Part shown: piece by piece, positions 49,866 to 58,711 of the stretch
Numbering within the stretch: the first letter of the stretch is position 1
Layout of the letters: the number at the start of each line of letters is the position of its first letter
Source of the DNA: an uncultured Sphingomonadaceae bacterium
Lineage (GTDB): Bacteria > Pseudomonadota > Alphaproteobacteria > Sphingomonadales > Sphingomonadaceae
Assembly (NCBI GenBank): GCA_947497085.1
Contig: CANMFE010000002.1
Span: 496,001 to 560,000, forward strand
DNA length: 64,000 nt
Direction of reading: 5' to 3'
Program-made: the position numbers and the translations under genes
The notes under the pieces: generated by a model
Database searches by the model: none
What the model was told of the DNA's origin: nothing
What the model saw: only the letters and a program-made list of their open reading frames with translations

Positions 49866-51251
49866 CTAATCGCTTCGAAGAGCCATGCCCATCGCGCGAA
49901 CATCACGAATTTTTTGCTGCAAAAGGCTCCAGTCATCAGTGCCTGCAATGGCATCCCAAATGGCTTCCACTTCATCAATCAGCATGGATTGTGGCCTGCT
50001 GCCCAGCCAATAGGCATGGCTGCGCGTGCGCGATGGTTGATATGCTGCCAAATGCTGCGCGAAAACAGCTCCGGCTTCGCTCATGCCTGTCTGTTCGGGT
50101 ATGTCTCCGCCCATCCAGTCAAAGAAAAAGCGGTCAATACCGATATTATCCTGCCGCATCATGGTTTCTGCGGCAGCAATCATGCTCCGGTCGGCTTCCA
50201 GCCCTTTTGATTGGATGCCCAACCGCCAGCAGAAATACTTTGTAAGCGCCTCTTGATACAGCGGTGCAAACTGTTCCAGCGCTTCGATCAATGGTTCTGC
50301 CGGGCATATCAGGCGCAGCGCGACGGCCAATTGCCCAAGGTTCCAGTGGACCGCTTCAGGCTGACGGCCAAAACTGTATAGCCCCTGCTGATCAAAATAG
50401 GCTGCGGTAAAACCGGCGTCCCATTTGGGCGCAAAACGCCATGGCCCGTAATCGAAACTTTCACCCGTGATGTTCATATTGTCGGTGTTGAGCACGCCAT
50501 GCACGAACCCTGCGACCATATAGCTGGCGGCAAGCCTTGCCATCTGCTCAGTGGTCTTGTGCAATAGCAGCGCTGCATCATGCCCGCCGCTTTCGCCGTC
50601 ATAGAAATTGTCGAGACAATATCGGACAAGCTGACGCATCAATTCTTCATTTTCTTCAAATGCGATTCGCTGAAACGTCCCGAAGCGGATATGGCTGTGG
50701 CTGAGCCGCACCATGACTGCTGAGCGTGTGGGAGAAGGTTCGTCATTGCGCTCCAGGCTTTCTCCCGTTTCGATCAAGGAGAATGTCTTGCTCGTTTCCA
50801 CGCCCAGTGCTTCCAGCATTTCGGTCGCAAGTATTTCGCGCACACCGCCTTTTAGCGTGAGCCGCCCGTCGCCCGTACGGCTCCATGGCGTTGTGCCAGA
50901 GCCTTTGGTGCCAAGATCCATGAGCCGGCCTAAATGGTCGCGCATTTGTGCAAACAGGAATCCGCGCCCATCGCCTATTTCAGGATTATAATGGCGAAAC
51001 TGATGGCCGTGATAGCGCAGCGCCAATGGCTGCTGCAGATTATCCGGCAACGGCGCAAACCGGCCAAAATGGTTTATCCAGGCTGTATCGTCCAAATGCC
51101 CGAGCCCAATAGTCTGCGCCCAACGGTCATTTCGGTACCGCAAAATGGTTTTTGGAAAGCCGGCAGGCTTGACCGGATCACCTATATCAGGCCCAAGTTC
51201 CAATATGCTGAGAGCCGGACGGTAGGAAGAATCTTGCGGTTGGGGGTTCAT
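49866..51251 (-). CDS. selO: SelO-family protein AMPylase (YdiU)
   Basis: A 461-residue pseudokinase-fold adenylyltransferase. The start ELGPDIGDPVKPAGFPKTILRYRNDRWA and the blocks RYHGHQFRHYNPEIGDGRGFL, LDLGTKGSGTTPWSRTGDGRLTLKGGVRE and HGVLNTDNMNITGESFDYGPWRF (metal- and ATP-binding Asn/Asp) are diagnostic. It transfers AMP to Ser/Thr/Tyr of redox proteins. The C terminus shows no in-frame TGA that could be selenocysteine; the final residue set is cysteine-free, as usual in bacteria. It is divergent from the following hydrolase. Confidence 0.93.
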   Translation of the reverse strand: MNPQPQDSSYRPALSILELGPDIGDPVKPAGFPKTILRYRNDRWAQTIGLGHLDDTAWINHFGRFAPLPDNLQQPLALRYHGHQFRHYNPEIGDGRGFLFAQMRDHLGRLMDLGTKGSGTTPWSRTGDGRLTLKGGVREILATEMLEALGVETSKTFSLIETGESLERNDEPSPTRSAVMVRLSHSHIRFGTFQRIAFEENEELMRQLVRYCLDNFYDGESGGHDAALLLHKTTEQMARLAASYMVAGFVHGVLNTDNMNITGESFDYGPWRFAPKWDAGFTAAYFDQQGLYSFGRQPEAVHWNLGQLAVALRLICPAEPLIEALEQFAPLYQEALTKYFCWRLGIQSKGLEADRSMIAAAETMMRQDNIGIDRFFFDWMGGDIPEQTGMSEAGAVFAQHLAAYQPSRTRSHAYWLGSRPQSMLIDEVEAIWDAIAGTDDWSLLQQKIRDVRAMGMALRSD

Positions 51252-51304
51252 ACGGGCATTAGTGGCGGTGAAGCAGCGCTAATGCAATGATGAAGACTTA
51301 AAAT

Positions 51305-52180
51305 ATGACAGCTTATACAGATGGTTTCTGGTGGTCGAATGACGGATTGCGCTTGCATTACCGCGACTATGCTGCCGCGCCTGAAAATCAGGAGAGGCCG
51401 CCGATTATCTGTATTCCTGGCCTGACGCGCAACGCACGGGATTTTGAAACATTGGCACAGCGGCTTGCGGGTGCATGGCGTGTGATCTGTGTTGACCTGC
51501 GCGGCCGCGGCGAGAGCGCCTATGCCAAGGATCCGATGAGCTATGTTCCGCTCACGTATGTGCAGGACATGGAAGCATTGCTGCTTGATCTCAAGTTACG
51601 GCGGTTTGTCGGCTTTGGCACATCATTGGGTGGTATTATCACCATGCTTCTCGCATCTACACGGCCTGGACGTGTTATCGGTGCGCTGCTGAACGATGTG
51701 GGGCCAGAGCTTGATCCCGAAGGATTGGCCCGTATCCGTGAATATGTGGGGCAGGGGCGCAGTTATCCGACATGGATGCATGCCGCGCGTGAACTGGCTG
51801 ACAATCAACAGGATATTTATCCTGACTTCACTGTCACCGACTGGTTGGGCTTTGCCAAAAGACTTATGAAGCTGACGCCAGGCGGGCGTATCATTTTCGA
51901 CTATGACATGAAAATTGCCGAGCCTTTCCTGATTCCGGGCGGTGAGGCCGGTGTCGATTTATGGCCAGCATTTGGCGCATTGAAAAAAATGCCGACTCTT
52001 GTGGTACGGGGCGGCGATTCGGATATATTAAGCGCGCATGGAGCGCAGAAGATGATGGCAGGCCTCGATCGCGGAAACTTTGTTGAAGTACCAGCTATCG
52101 GCCATGCGCCAACGCTTGATGAGGCTGTTGTTTTACCGGCCATAGACTCTTTGCTGAAAGATGTTGTGCATGACCTTTAA
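51305..52180 (+). CDS. Alpha/beta hydrolase
   Basis: A 291-residue alpha/beta hydrolase. The oxyanion region is CIPGLTRNARDF, the DLRGRGES strand-turn follows, the nucleophile is Ser107 in GFGTSLGG, the acid is probably the Asp in VVRGGDSDIL, and the histidine is in AIGHAPTL near the C terminus. No signal peptide is seen. Its substrate is unknown; esterase and lactonase relatives have similar architecture. It precedes the TPR-bamB-der series by 158 bases, with an arrangement often conserved in sphingomonads. Confidence 0.9.
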   Translation: MTAYTDGFWWSNDGLRLHYRDYAAAPENQERPPIICIPGLTRNARDFETLAQRLAGAWRVICVDLRGRGESAYAKDPMSYVPLTYVQDMEALLLDLKLRRFVGFGTSLGGIITMLLASTRPGRVIGALLNDVGPELDPEGLARIREYVGQGRSYPTWMHAARELADNQQDIYPDFTVTDWLGFAKRLMKLTPGGRIIFDYDMKIAEPFLIPGGEAGVDLWPAFGALKKMPTLVVRGGDSDILSAHGAQKMMAGLDRGNFVEVPAIGHAPTLDEAVVLPAIDSLLKDVVHDL

Positions 52181-52338
52181 CTGGCCGCTTTCATATTGCA
52201 TTCAGTTTGGAAACAGCAGATTGCGAGGCTATGAAACCGGTTACGGAAATTTAGCAATGGAAAAGCCCGCGCTAGCGCGTTAAAGAGCGCACAAGCATAT
52301 ACGCAAATCAATATTTTATATAGTAAGGGAGGCAGGCT

Positions 52339-53166
52339 TTGGCCCTTGGACCTCAAAATCCGGCAAGCCCCGGAGACAATAAGAATAAAGAAAAAAAAGA
52401 TGCCGAAAATGATGTCTTCATGCGTGAAGTCGATGATGCGCTGCGTGAAGACCAACTGACAAATTTTTGGGAAAAATATGGCCGCTGGCTGATTGGACTG
52501 GTGGTATTGGGCCTTGCCGCCTTTGCGGGCTGGCTGATTTACCAGAATCAGCAGGAGCAGACCGCCGGAGCCACTGGCGAAGAATATATGACGGCTATTG
52601 ATGCCATTACCAAGCGGCAGAATCTGGACGGGGCCAGCAAAGCGCTGAAACCGCTTGAAGAGTCCAATAGCGACGGATACCGAGCGGCTTCGAAAATGCT
52701 GCAAGCCGGGATCATGCTGGAAAAGGATCAGGTTAAGGAAGCAAGCAGCGCCTATGGCAATATCGCTGCAGATGAAAGCTTGCCCCAGATATATCGTGAT
52801 GCGGCCCTTATCCGTCAGACAGCTGCCGAGTTTGATACATTAAAGCCGGAGACGATTGTTGCGCGGCTCAAACCTCTGGCTGTTCCGGGCAATGCCTGGT
52901 TTGGCAGCGCCGGTGAAATGAGCGCGATTGCATATATCAGGATGGAAAAGCCGGAACTTGCAGGTTCGCTTTTTGAACAGCTTGCAAAAGATGAAAATGT
53001 GCCTGAATCCATACGCGACAGGGCGAAGCAAATGGCCGGTCAATTTGGAATTGACGTTATTGATGAAGAAGATGCAGAGGCTGTAGCGAAAGCTGCAGGT
53101 GTATCGGTTACAAGAGGCGTTGATGCGCCTGTAGCTGCTCCGGCAAGCGAAGGAACAAGTGAATGA
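52339..53166 (+). CDS. YfgM-like TPR membrane protein
   Basis: A 275-residue protein starting at TTG 52339, chosen because GGGAGG lies at good spacing; an ATG at 52420 is the next choice. A charged N-terminal region (NKNKEKKDAENDVFMREVDDALREDQ) precedes one membrane span (about residues 55-74, WLIGLVVLGLAAFAGWLIY) and a periplasmic TPR-like domain. This is the layout of YfgM, the ancillary SecYEG/periplasmic chaperone subunit that neighbours bamB and der in many bacteria. The C-terminal end is Ala/Pro-rich. It overlaps bamB by four bases. Confidence 0.88.
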   Translation: MALGPQNPASPGDNKNKEKKDAENDVFMREVDDALREDQLTNFWEKYGRWLIGLVVLGLAAFAGWLIYQNQQEQTAGATGEEYMTAIDAITKRQNLDGASKALKPLEESNSDGYRAASKMLQAGIMLEKDQVKEASSAYGNIAADESLPQIYRDAALIRQTAAEFDTLKPETIVARLKPLAVPGNAWFGSAGEMSAIAYIRMEKPELAGSLFEQLAKDENVPESIRDRAKQMAGQFGIDVIDEEDAEAVAKAAGVSVTRGVDAPVAAPASEGTSE

Positions 53167-54521
53167 ACATTCTGCCTGAACGTATAAAGGGCCGTTATCT
53201 GGCCAAATCTGCGCTTATTGTCGCCGCAACGGCCATGCTGGCTTCATGCGGCATTATTGGCGGTGATGATGGCCCCAAGACAACGCCAACAGTTGGCAAA
53301 CGCATTCCTGTCCTGTCGCGTGTTGAAAGCGGCGCAGAGGTTGACCCCAACCTTGCCGGCACGAATGTTATCTATCCTTCGCCTGTTGTGAATACCGGCT
53401 GGACACAACCAGGGGGCAATGCGGCCAAGGCCATGGGCCATGTAGCGCTGGGTGCCACTTTGAGTCAGGCATGGAGCGCCAGTATTGCGGGCAGTACCAA
53501 ACGTGTCCGTTTGGCCGCATCGCCCGTTACGGAGGCTGGCCGCGTATATGTTATCGACACATCGGCTGTTGTCCACGCCTATGATGCAGGTAGTGGCGGT
53601 AAAGTCTGGTCCACAGGACTGCGGGTAGAAGGCGATGGCCAGGAATCTGTTTTTGGCGGTGGTGTCAGCGTTGATGGCGCACGCGTATTTGCCACCAACG
53701 GTGTTGGCGAAGTTGCTGCGCTCAATAGCGCTGATGGTTCGGTCATCTGGAAAGTAAAACCTGCTGGCCCACTGCGCGGTGCACCAACACTGGCGTTCAA
53801 CAGTGTGCTGGTGATGACGCAGGACAACCAGCTTTATTCGCTTGATGCCGCAGATGGCTCTGTCCAGTGGAACAAGGCAGGTAGTCTGGGCCAGGCAGGC
53901 GTGTTTGGCGTGGCGGCTCCGGCCGCAGGGCAGGGGACCATTCTTGCCGGTTATTCATCGGGCGAACTGAATGCCTATCGTTATGAAAACGGGCGCGATG
54001 TCTGGGGCGATGCCCTGTCGCGCACCAGCATTTCGACATCGGTTGCTACATTGTCCGATATTGATGCCGATCCTATTATCAGCCAGGGGCGAGTTTATGC
54101 CTTGGGACAGGGTGGCCGCATGGCTGCCTATGAACTGGTAACCGGCCAGCGCATATGGGAACTTAACATTGCGGGTATCTCCACCCCGGCCATTTCGGGA
54201 GAGTGGATTTTCACGCTCACTGATGATGGCCGCATGCTGTGCATTGCGCGTTCGACCGGCAAAGTACGCTGGATTGCAAAACTGCCGAAATTCCGTAATG
54301 AAGAGAAAAAGAAAGACCCCATTTTGTGGACCGGTCCCGTGCTGGCCGGTGGCCGCCTGATTGTCGCAAGTACCGAAGGCAGTGTTGTATCAATATCGAC
54401 GGGTGAGGGTGCAATCTCGACACTTTTCAATTTGGGCGAACCGGTTTCGCTTCCCCCGGTAGTGGCGAATAACACGCTTTATATACTCGACGACAGCGGG
54501 CGGCTTACCGCCTTTCGTTAA
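53163..54521 (+). CDS. bamB: Outer-membrane assembly lipoprotein BamB
   Basis: A 452-residue lipoprotein with lipobox LASC (Cys29) and an eight-bladed PQQ-type beta-propeller. The repeated blade motifs are visible as AYDAGSGGKVWSTGL, ALNSADGSVIWKV, SLDAADGSVQWNKAG, AYELVTGQRIWELNI and CIARSTGKVRWIAKL. It acts with BamA/D in inserting outer-membrane proteins. The gene overlaps the YfgM-like gene, and der follows after a terminator, the standard yfgM-bamB-der order. Confidence 0.94.
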   Translation: MNILPERIKGRYLAKSALIVAATAMLASCGIIGGDDGPKTTPTVGKRIPVLSRVESGAEVDPNLAGTNVIYPSPVVNTGWTQPGGNAAKAMGHVALGATLSQAWSASIAGSTKRVRLAASPVTEAGRVYVIDTSAVVHAYDAGSGGKVWSTGLRVEGDGQESVFGGGVSVDGARVFATNGVGEVAALNSADGSVIWKVKPAGPLRGAPTLAFNSVLVMTQDNQLYSLDAADGSVQWNKAGSLGQAGVFGVAAPAAGQGTILAGYSSGELNAYRYENGRDVWGDALSRTSISTSVATLSDIDADPIISQGRVYALGQGGRMAAYELVTGQRIWELNIAGISTPAISGEWIFTLTDDGRMLCIARSTGKVRWIAKLPKFRNEEKKKDPILWTGPVLAGGRLIVASTEGSVVSISTGEGAISTLFNLGEPVSLPPVVANNTLYILDDSGRLTAFR

Positions 54522-54542
54522 ATAGATTGTCATTTTTGATTG

Positions 54543-54581
54543 CCGCGCGTCAGCATCGCTGCTGGCGCGCGGTCTGTTTTT
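54543..54581 (+). terminator. Rho-independent terminator after bamB
   Basis: A twelve-pair stem (CCGCGCGTCAGC 54543-54554, GCTGGCGCGCGG 54561-54572, one G-U) with a six-base loop is followed by TCTGTTTTT. It separates bamB from der, which begins 18 bases later. Confidence 0.88.
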
Positions 54582-54598
54582 AGGATATTGCCCCGCAA

Positions 54599-55987
54599 AT
54601 GTTACCTGAAATCGTCATTATCGGACGTCCCAATGTCGGCAAGTCCACTTTGTTCAACCGGCTGGTGGGCAAAAAAATCGCGCTGGTCGATGACCAGCCG
54701 GGCGTGACACGTGACCGCCGTATAGGCGATGCTGATTTGCTTGGCCTGAAATTCCAGATTGTCGATACGGCTGGCTATGAGGATGAAGATGCCCAGTCGT
54801 TGCCCGGGCGCATGCGGGTGCAGACAGAAGAAGCTATTAAAGGTGCGCGGGCTGCGCTTTTCCTGATTGACGCGCGCGCCGGTATCACACCGCTTGACAG
54901 CGAGATAGCCCGCTGGCTGCGCAGTAGTGATACGCCGGTCATTCTGGTCGCGAACAAAGCCGAAGGCCGCGCTGCCGAATCAGGTTTGCTGGAAAGCTAC
55001 CAGCTTGGCCTGGGGGACCCGGTTGGCCTGAGCGCTGAGCATGGCGAGGGTCTGTCCGACCTGTTTCAGGCGCTACGCCCGCATATCGAGGATGAGGATG
55101 GAAATCCGCATGACCAGGCGGAAGACGTGCTGCTTGACGAATTTGGTGATCCCATTGGCCCCCTCAAGCTGGCCATTGTCGGGCGCCCCAATGCCGGCAA
55201 GTCGACCCTGATTAACAAGATACTGGGCGAGAACCGCCTGATTACCGGTCCTGAAGCCGGCATTACCCGCGACAGTATTTCGATCGACTGGCAGTGGCAG
55301 GACAGGGAAGGCACGCTTCATGAGGTGCGCCTGATTGACACGGCGGGTATGCGCAAGAAAGCCCGTGTCCAGGAAAAACTGGAAAAGCTATCCGTGGCCG
55401 ATGCCCGGCGGGCCATTGATTTTGCCGAAGTCGTCGTCTTGCTGCTCGATGCCACCAAGGGATTGGAGCTGCAGGACCTTAAAATTGCTGATCAGGTTTT
55501 GCAGGAAGGCCGTGCGCTTATCATCGCCGTCAATAAATGGGACGTTGCTGAGGATGCGAGCTATCTGTTCAACGGTATTCGCGCGGCGCTTGATGAAGGG
55601 CTGGCACAGGTAAAAGGCGTGCCGTTGCTGACTGTTTCCGCGATAACCGGTAAAGGTATCGACACCATGATTGCAACTGCGCTTGATGTGCGCAAGGCAT
55701 GGTCGCGCCGCGTACCAACGGGCATATTGAACCGCTGGTTTGAGCGCGCAGTGGAGGATAATCCGCCGCCCGCACCAGGCGGCAGGCGGATCAAAATGCG
55801 TTATATTACCCAGGCCAAAACACGCCCGCCCGGCTTTGCGATTTTCGGAACACGGCTTGATAAACTGCCCGAAAGCTATCGCCGCTATCTGGTTAACGGG
55901 ATTCGGCGTGATCTGGGCTTTGGTGCGGTTCCGGTGCGGCTCAATCTGCGCACTTCGCGCAATCCGTTCGATGATAAAGGTACTTAA
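54599..55987 (+). CDS. der: GTPase Der (EngA)
   Basis: A 462-residue double GTPase involved in 50S ribosome assembly. G1 motifs are GRPNVGKST (domain 1) and GRPNAGKST (domain 2); G3 motifs are DTAGYED and DTAGMRKKARV; G4 motifs are NKAEG and NKWD. The C-terminal KH-like domain includes NPPPAPGGRRIKMRYITQAKTRPPGFAIFG. The first-domain NKAE replaces the canonical NKxD Asp by Glu, as seen in other alphaproteobacterial Der proteins. Start codon ATG without a strong ribosome binding site. Confidence 0.96.
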   Translation: MLPEIVIIGRPNVGKSTLFNRLVGKKIALVDDQPGVTRDRRIGDADLLGLKFQIVDTAGYEDEDAQSLPGRMRVQTEEAIKGARAALFLIDARAGITPLDSEIARWLRSSDTPVILVANKAEGRAAESGLLESYQLGLGDPVGLSAEHGEGLSDLFQALRPHIEDEDGNPHDQAEDVLLDEFGDPIGPLKLAIVGRPNAGKSTLINKILGENRLITGPEAGITRDSISIDWQWQDREGTLHEVRLIDTAGMRKKARVQEKLEKLSVADARRAIDFAEVVVLLLDATKGLELQDLKIADQVLQEGRALIIAVNKWDVAEDASYLFNGIRAALDEGLAQVKGVPLLTVSAITGKGIDTMIATALDVRKAWSRRVPTGILNRWFERAVEDNPPPAPGGRRIKMRYITQAKTRPPGFAIFGTRLDKLPESYRRYLVNGIRRDLGFGAVPVRLNLRTSRNPFDDKGT

Positions 55988-56131
55988 CCATTTAATATAT
56001 CAGGGTAATATATTGCGCTAAACCTGCGATCTGCGCGCATCTGCATATTATCTGACCTATCAACCTTGTTTTTACCAATAGGCTCTATCGTGCGTTCATG
56101 CGGGGCACATTATGGTAGTGGAGAATTCAAG

Positions 56132-56566
56132 GTGAATGAGACTGTGGCACCTATTGTGAACTGGACCACTTTTTCGGAAGTGCGCGCTGCTCTGGGTGCA
56201 GACTTTGTGCGTATATTGGGCTATTTCCGTGAGGATGGCACCAAATCGGTCGCTGCAATAGAAGAAGCGATGCGGGCCAGAGATGCTGCGCGGCTTGTTC
56301 TGCCTGCGCATACGCTGAAGGGCGAATCTGCGCAGTTTGGCGCTGAAAGACTGTCCGAACTTGCCGAAAAAATTGAAGTTGTCGCGCGCAAATGTGTCGA
56401 GCTCCGTCAGGAACCCGATGAGCTTTTGCAGCAAGTGGTCGGACTGCGCGATCTTTTCGAAGATTCGCTGGGGCAGCTTGAAAAAGAAACCAACCCTCTG
56501 GTCGAGCGCCGTGCCACAGACCGGAATCCGGCCATGGTCGCGAATCACGGCTTTGGCAGGATCTAG
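56132..56566 (+). CDS. Histidine phosphotransfer (Hpt) domain protein
   Basis: About 144 residues from GTG 56132, preceded by GGAG at eight bases; a TTG at 56066 in the same frame has no such site. The phosphorylatable His60 is in LPAHTLKGES, matching the Hpt pattern HxLKGxS/A, in a four-helix bundle (residues about 15-110). A polar tail follows. It would relay phosphate between a hybrid histidine kinase and a response regulator such as those of the CckA-ChpT-like or stress relay systems, but no partner is encoded nearby. Confidence 0.85.
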   Translation: MNETVAPIVNWTTFSEVRAALGADFVRILGYFREDGTKSVAAIEEAMRARDAARLVLPAHTLKGESAQFGAERLSELAEKIEVVARKCVELRQEPDELLQQVVGLRDLFEDSLGQLEKETNPLVERRATDRNPAMVANHGFGRI

Positions 56567-56575
56567 GTCTAGATT

Positions 56576-57055
56576 CTAGCCTTCCGCAGGGGCGGATTGC
56601 AGCTGCACATAATTTTCCAGGCCCATGCGTTCGATCATTTCGAACTGCTGTTCCAGCGTATCGACATGATCTTCCTCGCTCGCCAATATTTCGGCGAAAA
56701 GATCGCGGCTGACATAATCGCGCACGCTTTCCGCATATTCGACAGCGTCCTTGAGCAGGGGAACGGCTTCGTTCTCAAGCGCCAGATCGGCTTTTAGTAT
56801 CTCCTCAACCGTTTCACCTACTTTCAGCCGTCCGATAAGCTGAAAATTTGGCAGGCCCTCAAGGAACAGGATGCGATCTGCCAGCTTGTCGGCATGTTTC
56901 ATCTCATCGATCGACTCTTCATATTCGAACTTGGCCAATTTGGAGATGCCCCAGTTATCGAGCATTTTATAATGCAGGAAATACTGGTTGATCGCGGTCA
57001 GCTCATTCTTGAGCGCCTCGTTCAGGAATTCGATGACTTTGGGGTCGCCCTTCAT
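56576..57055 (-). CDS. bfr: Bacterioferritin
   Basis: A 159-residue ferritin. The di-iron ligands Glu18, Glu51 and His54 with Tyr25 are at standard positions, and Glu94, Glu127 and His130 equivalents are in ALENEAVPL and SEEDHVDTLE. The haem ligand is Met52 in DEMKHAD. It stores iron in a 24-mer. The associated ferredoxin gene bfd lies upstream on the same strand (114-base gap), with its own terminator and iron-responsive-looking promoter, so release and storage can be set independently. Confidence 0.95.
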   Translation of the reverse strand: MKGDPKVIEFLNEALKNELTAINQYFLHYKMLDNWGISKLAKFEYEESIDEMKHADKLADRILFLEGLPNFQLIGRLKVGETVEEILKADLALENEAVPLLKDAVEYAESVRDYVSRDLFAEILASEEDHVDTLEQQFEMIERMGLENYVQLQSAPAEG

Positions 57056-57117
57056 ATTATGTCTCCTGCAATTGAAATCATGGCTGGTCTATAGCCGATA
57101 GCAGGAATGTAGGACAG

Positions 57118-57148
57118 GAAAAATTGCAGAAAAATTCAGCTTTTCTGC
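57118..57148 (-). terminator. Terminator after bfd (minus strand)
   Basis: On the minus strand the stem GCAGAAAA (57148-57141) / TTTTCTGC (57133-57126) with a seven-base loop is followed by AATTTTTC. It lies between bfd and bfr. Confidence 0.55.
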
Positions 57149-57169
57149 GGGTTTGCGGAGGTGCTATTG

Positions 57170-57340
57170 CTAAGCGGTCGCAGCTTCCGAATTGATAATG
57201 GTTTGCGCAAACGACAGGCACTGGCCGCATTTGGGCTTACGCCCCAACCGCGCATAGATGTCGCTGGGTTTGCCGCTGCCATCACGCGCCGCATCGCGCA
57301 GCTCTTTTTCACGGATAGCGTTGCAGACACATACAACCAT
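57170..57340 (-). CDS. bfd: Bacterioferritin-associated ferredoxin
   Basis: A 56-residue frame from ATG 57340 to TAG 57170. The 2Fe-2S cysteines are Cys4, Cys6, Cys38 and Cys41 (C-x-C ... C-x2-C in MVVCVC and KCGQC), the Bfd/NifU-like arrangement. It reduces bacterioferritin haem to release iron. The gene is short and easy to miss. AAGGAG precedes the start at eleven bases. Bfd is typically made under iron limitation, in agreement with Fur-like sites in its promoter region. Confidence 0.93.
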   Translation of the reverse strand: MVVCVCNAIREKELRDAARDGSGKPSDIYARLGRKPKCGQCLSFAQTIINSEAATA

Positions 57341-57393
57341 TGCGAATCATTCTCCTTAAGAGAATAGATAGCGCTAATGAGAATATCTCGCAA
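57341..57393 (-). promoter_or_regulatory. bfd promoter with Fur-like boxes
   Basis: On the minus strand, TTGCGA (57393-57388) and TATCTA (57370-57365) with 17 bases between form a good -35/-10 pair. Two 7-1-7 Fur-like boxes are visible: 57378-57392 (plus-strand TGAGAAT-A-TCTCGCA), overlapping the -35, and 57341-57355 (TGCGAAT-C-ATTCTCC), in the leader. The match to the TGATAAT-N-ATTATCA consensus is partial. Repression by Fur with iron is the expected logic for bfd. Confidence 0.5.
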
Positions 57394-57427
57394 TAGCAAA
57401 GATGAAATTATCTTCTTTTGTTGGCAG

Positions 57428-58684
57428 TCAGCTCTTTGCTTCCATGCGCATTGGCTGCAAACTGCCGCGTGCCAGTGAGCGCCAGAGCCATTCGAGCGGG
57501 CCATAGCGGAAGTTTTCCAGCCAGGGTTTCGACCAGAGCAGCATTAACGCCCACATGCCGATGACGAACAGGTAGAGTTCCCAGCGCCCCACTGAACCAT
57601 ATAGGCCAAGGCCCCACCCATAGAAGATAAAGGTCATGACAATGCTGGTGCCCAGATAGTTTGTGAATGCTGCACGGCCCGCTGCTGCTACACGGCGCAT
57701 CAGGGCGCTGCCAGCAAAGCGCTGGATCAGCAAAATGAGTGCGGCGAGATAGCCAATAGTCATGAGCAGGCGCGGCGGATAGGTCCATGCAATGGCTGCA
57801 TTCATGACCATAAGGGGGTCAAAGCCCGCACGGATCAATATCCAGCCAATAAATGCAAATAGCGCAGCGCCAATGGCGATACCCCAGATGGCCCATTTCA
57901 CGTAGGATGTGCGCGGGAAATCACCCAAGATGAAACCGTTTTTCAGCATTGCCATGCCGATCATCATGAGCGGCAATGTCTCCGGCATGACTTGTATAAG
58001 GAGGAATAGCGGCTGGAACAGATAATTATCGACCTTATATTGGAAGATACCGAAAAAACCGCCTCCATACGCGGCAAGCTCTTCCTGCACCTTGGCTGCG
58101 GTAAAGCCCATATCATCCAGCATGGTCTTATATGCTTCGATTTCTGCCGGAGAAGCGCCCGGTGCATTTGCCTGTGCCTGCAGCATGAACATGCTGCCCA
58201 TGGCGAGCGACCAGAGCAATGTTGCGGCAATATATATGATAAGCGCCCATTTGATCAGTCGCCTTGCCTCCCACCTGTGAAACAGGAAAGCGATGCAGCC
58301 TGCCATGGCATATAGGAACAATATATCCCCCCACCAGATAAAGAAAAAATGGAAAAGTCCGAACAGTCCCAGCCAGAACATACGGGTATAATGGACTTTA
58401 CCGGCTCCTTCGTCTTTATCCTGTGCCCGTGTGATAATCAGCATCATGCTGGCCCCGAACAGCAGCGAGAAAAGCCCGCGCATCTTGCCATCAAAGAATA
58501 TGAAGGAAAACAGCCATGCGGCGAGATCCGTCGGTTCGTTGCCGCCGTATATCTGAGGACTCATATACGCCATGCTGGGCATGGCAAAAGCGACGATATT
58601 CATCGCCAATATACCCATTACGGCAAAGCCGCGCAGGGCATCAAGCTCCAGAAACCTCTGATTTGCAGGTGCAGTTGTGGCCAT
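57428..58684 (-). CDS. DUF418 membrane protein (YeiB-like)
   Basis: A 418-residue multi-span membrane protein (about ten spans). The N-terminal RFLELDALRGFAVMGILAMNIVAF is the diagnostic DUF418/DUF1624 opening (LDxLRGxAxxGI), and the GKMRGLFSLLFGASMMLI and CWWGD-like FIWWGDILFLYAMAG segments follow. DUF418 proteins are thought to be acyltransferase-like or transporter-like membrane proteins, with no confirmed activity. It is not evidently coupled to neighbours: bfd lies 88 bases downstream on the same strand. Confidence 0.88.
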   Translation of the reverse strand: MATTAPANQRFLELDALRGFAVMGILAMNIVAFAMPSMAYMSPQIYGGNEPTDLAAWLFSFIFFDGKMRGLFSLLFGASMMLIITRAQDKDEGAGKVHYTRMFWLGLFGLFHFFFIWWGDILFLYAMAGCIAFLFHRWEARRLIKWALIIYIAATLLWSLAMGSMFMLQAQANAPGASPAEIEAYKTMLDDMGFTAAKVQEELAAYGGGFFGIFQYKVDNYLFQPLFLLIQVMPETLPLMMIGMAMLKNGFILGDFPRTSYVKWAIWGIAIGAALFAFIGWILIRAGFDPLMVMNAAIAWTYPPRLLMTIGYLAALILLIQRFAGSALMRRVAAAGRAAFTNYLGTSIVMTFIFYGWGLGLYGSVGRWELYLFVIGMWALMLLWSKPWLENFRYGPLEWLWRSLARGSLQPMRMEAKS

Positions 58685-58711
58685 TAATCCCTCCCCTGTA
58701 TTAGGGGGATA

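Noticed and set aside
49866-51251. Selenocysteine in SelO
   Set aside because: The name comes from eukaryotic homologues; no in-frame TGA with an insertion element is seen and the protein ends normally.
56564-56579. Short palindrome ATCTAG-GT-CTAGAT at convergent stops of the Hpt and bfr genes
   Set aside because: Six pairs without a U-run, mainly formed by the two stop codons; too weak to call a terminator.
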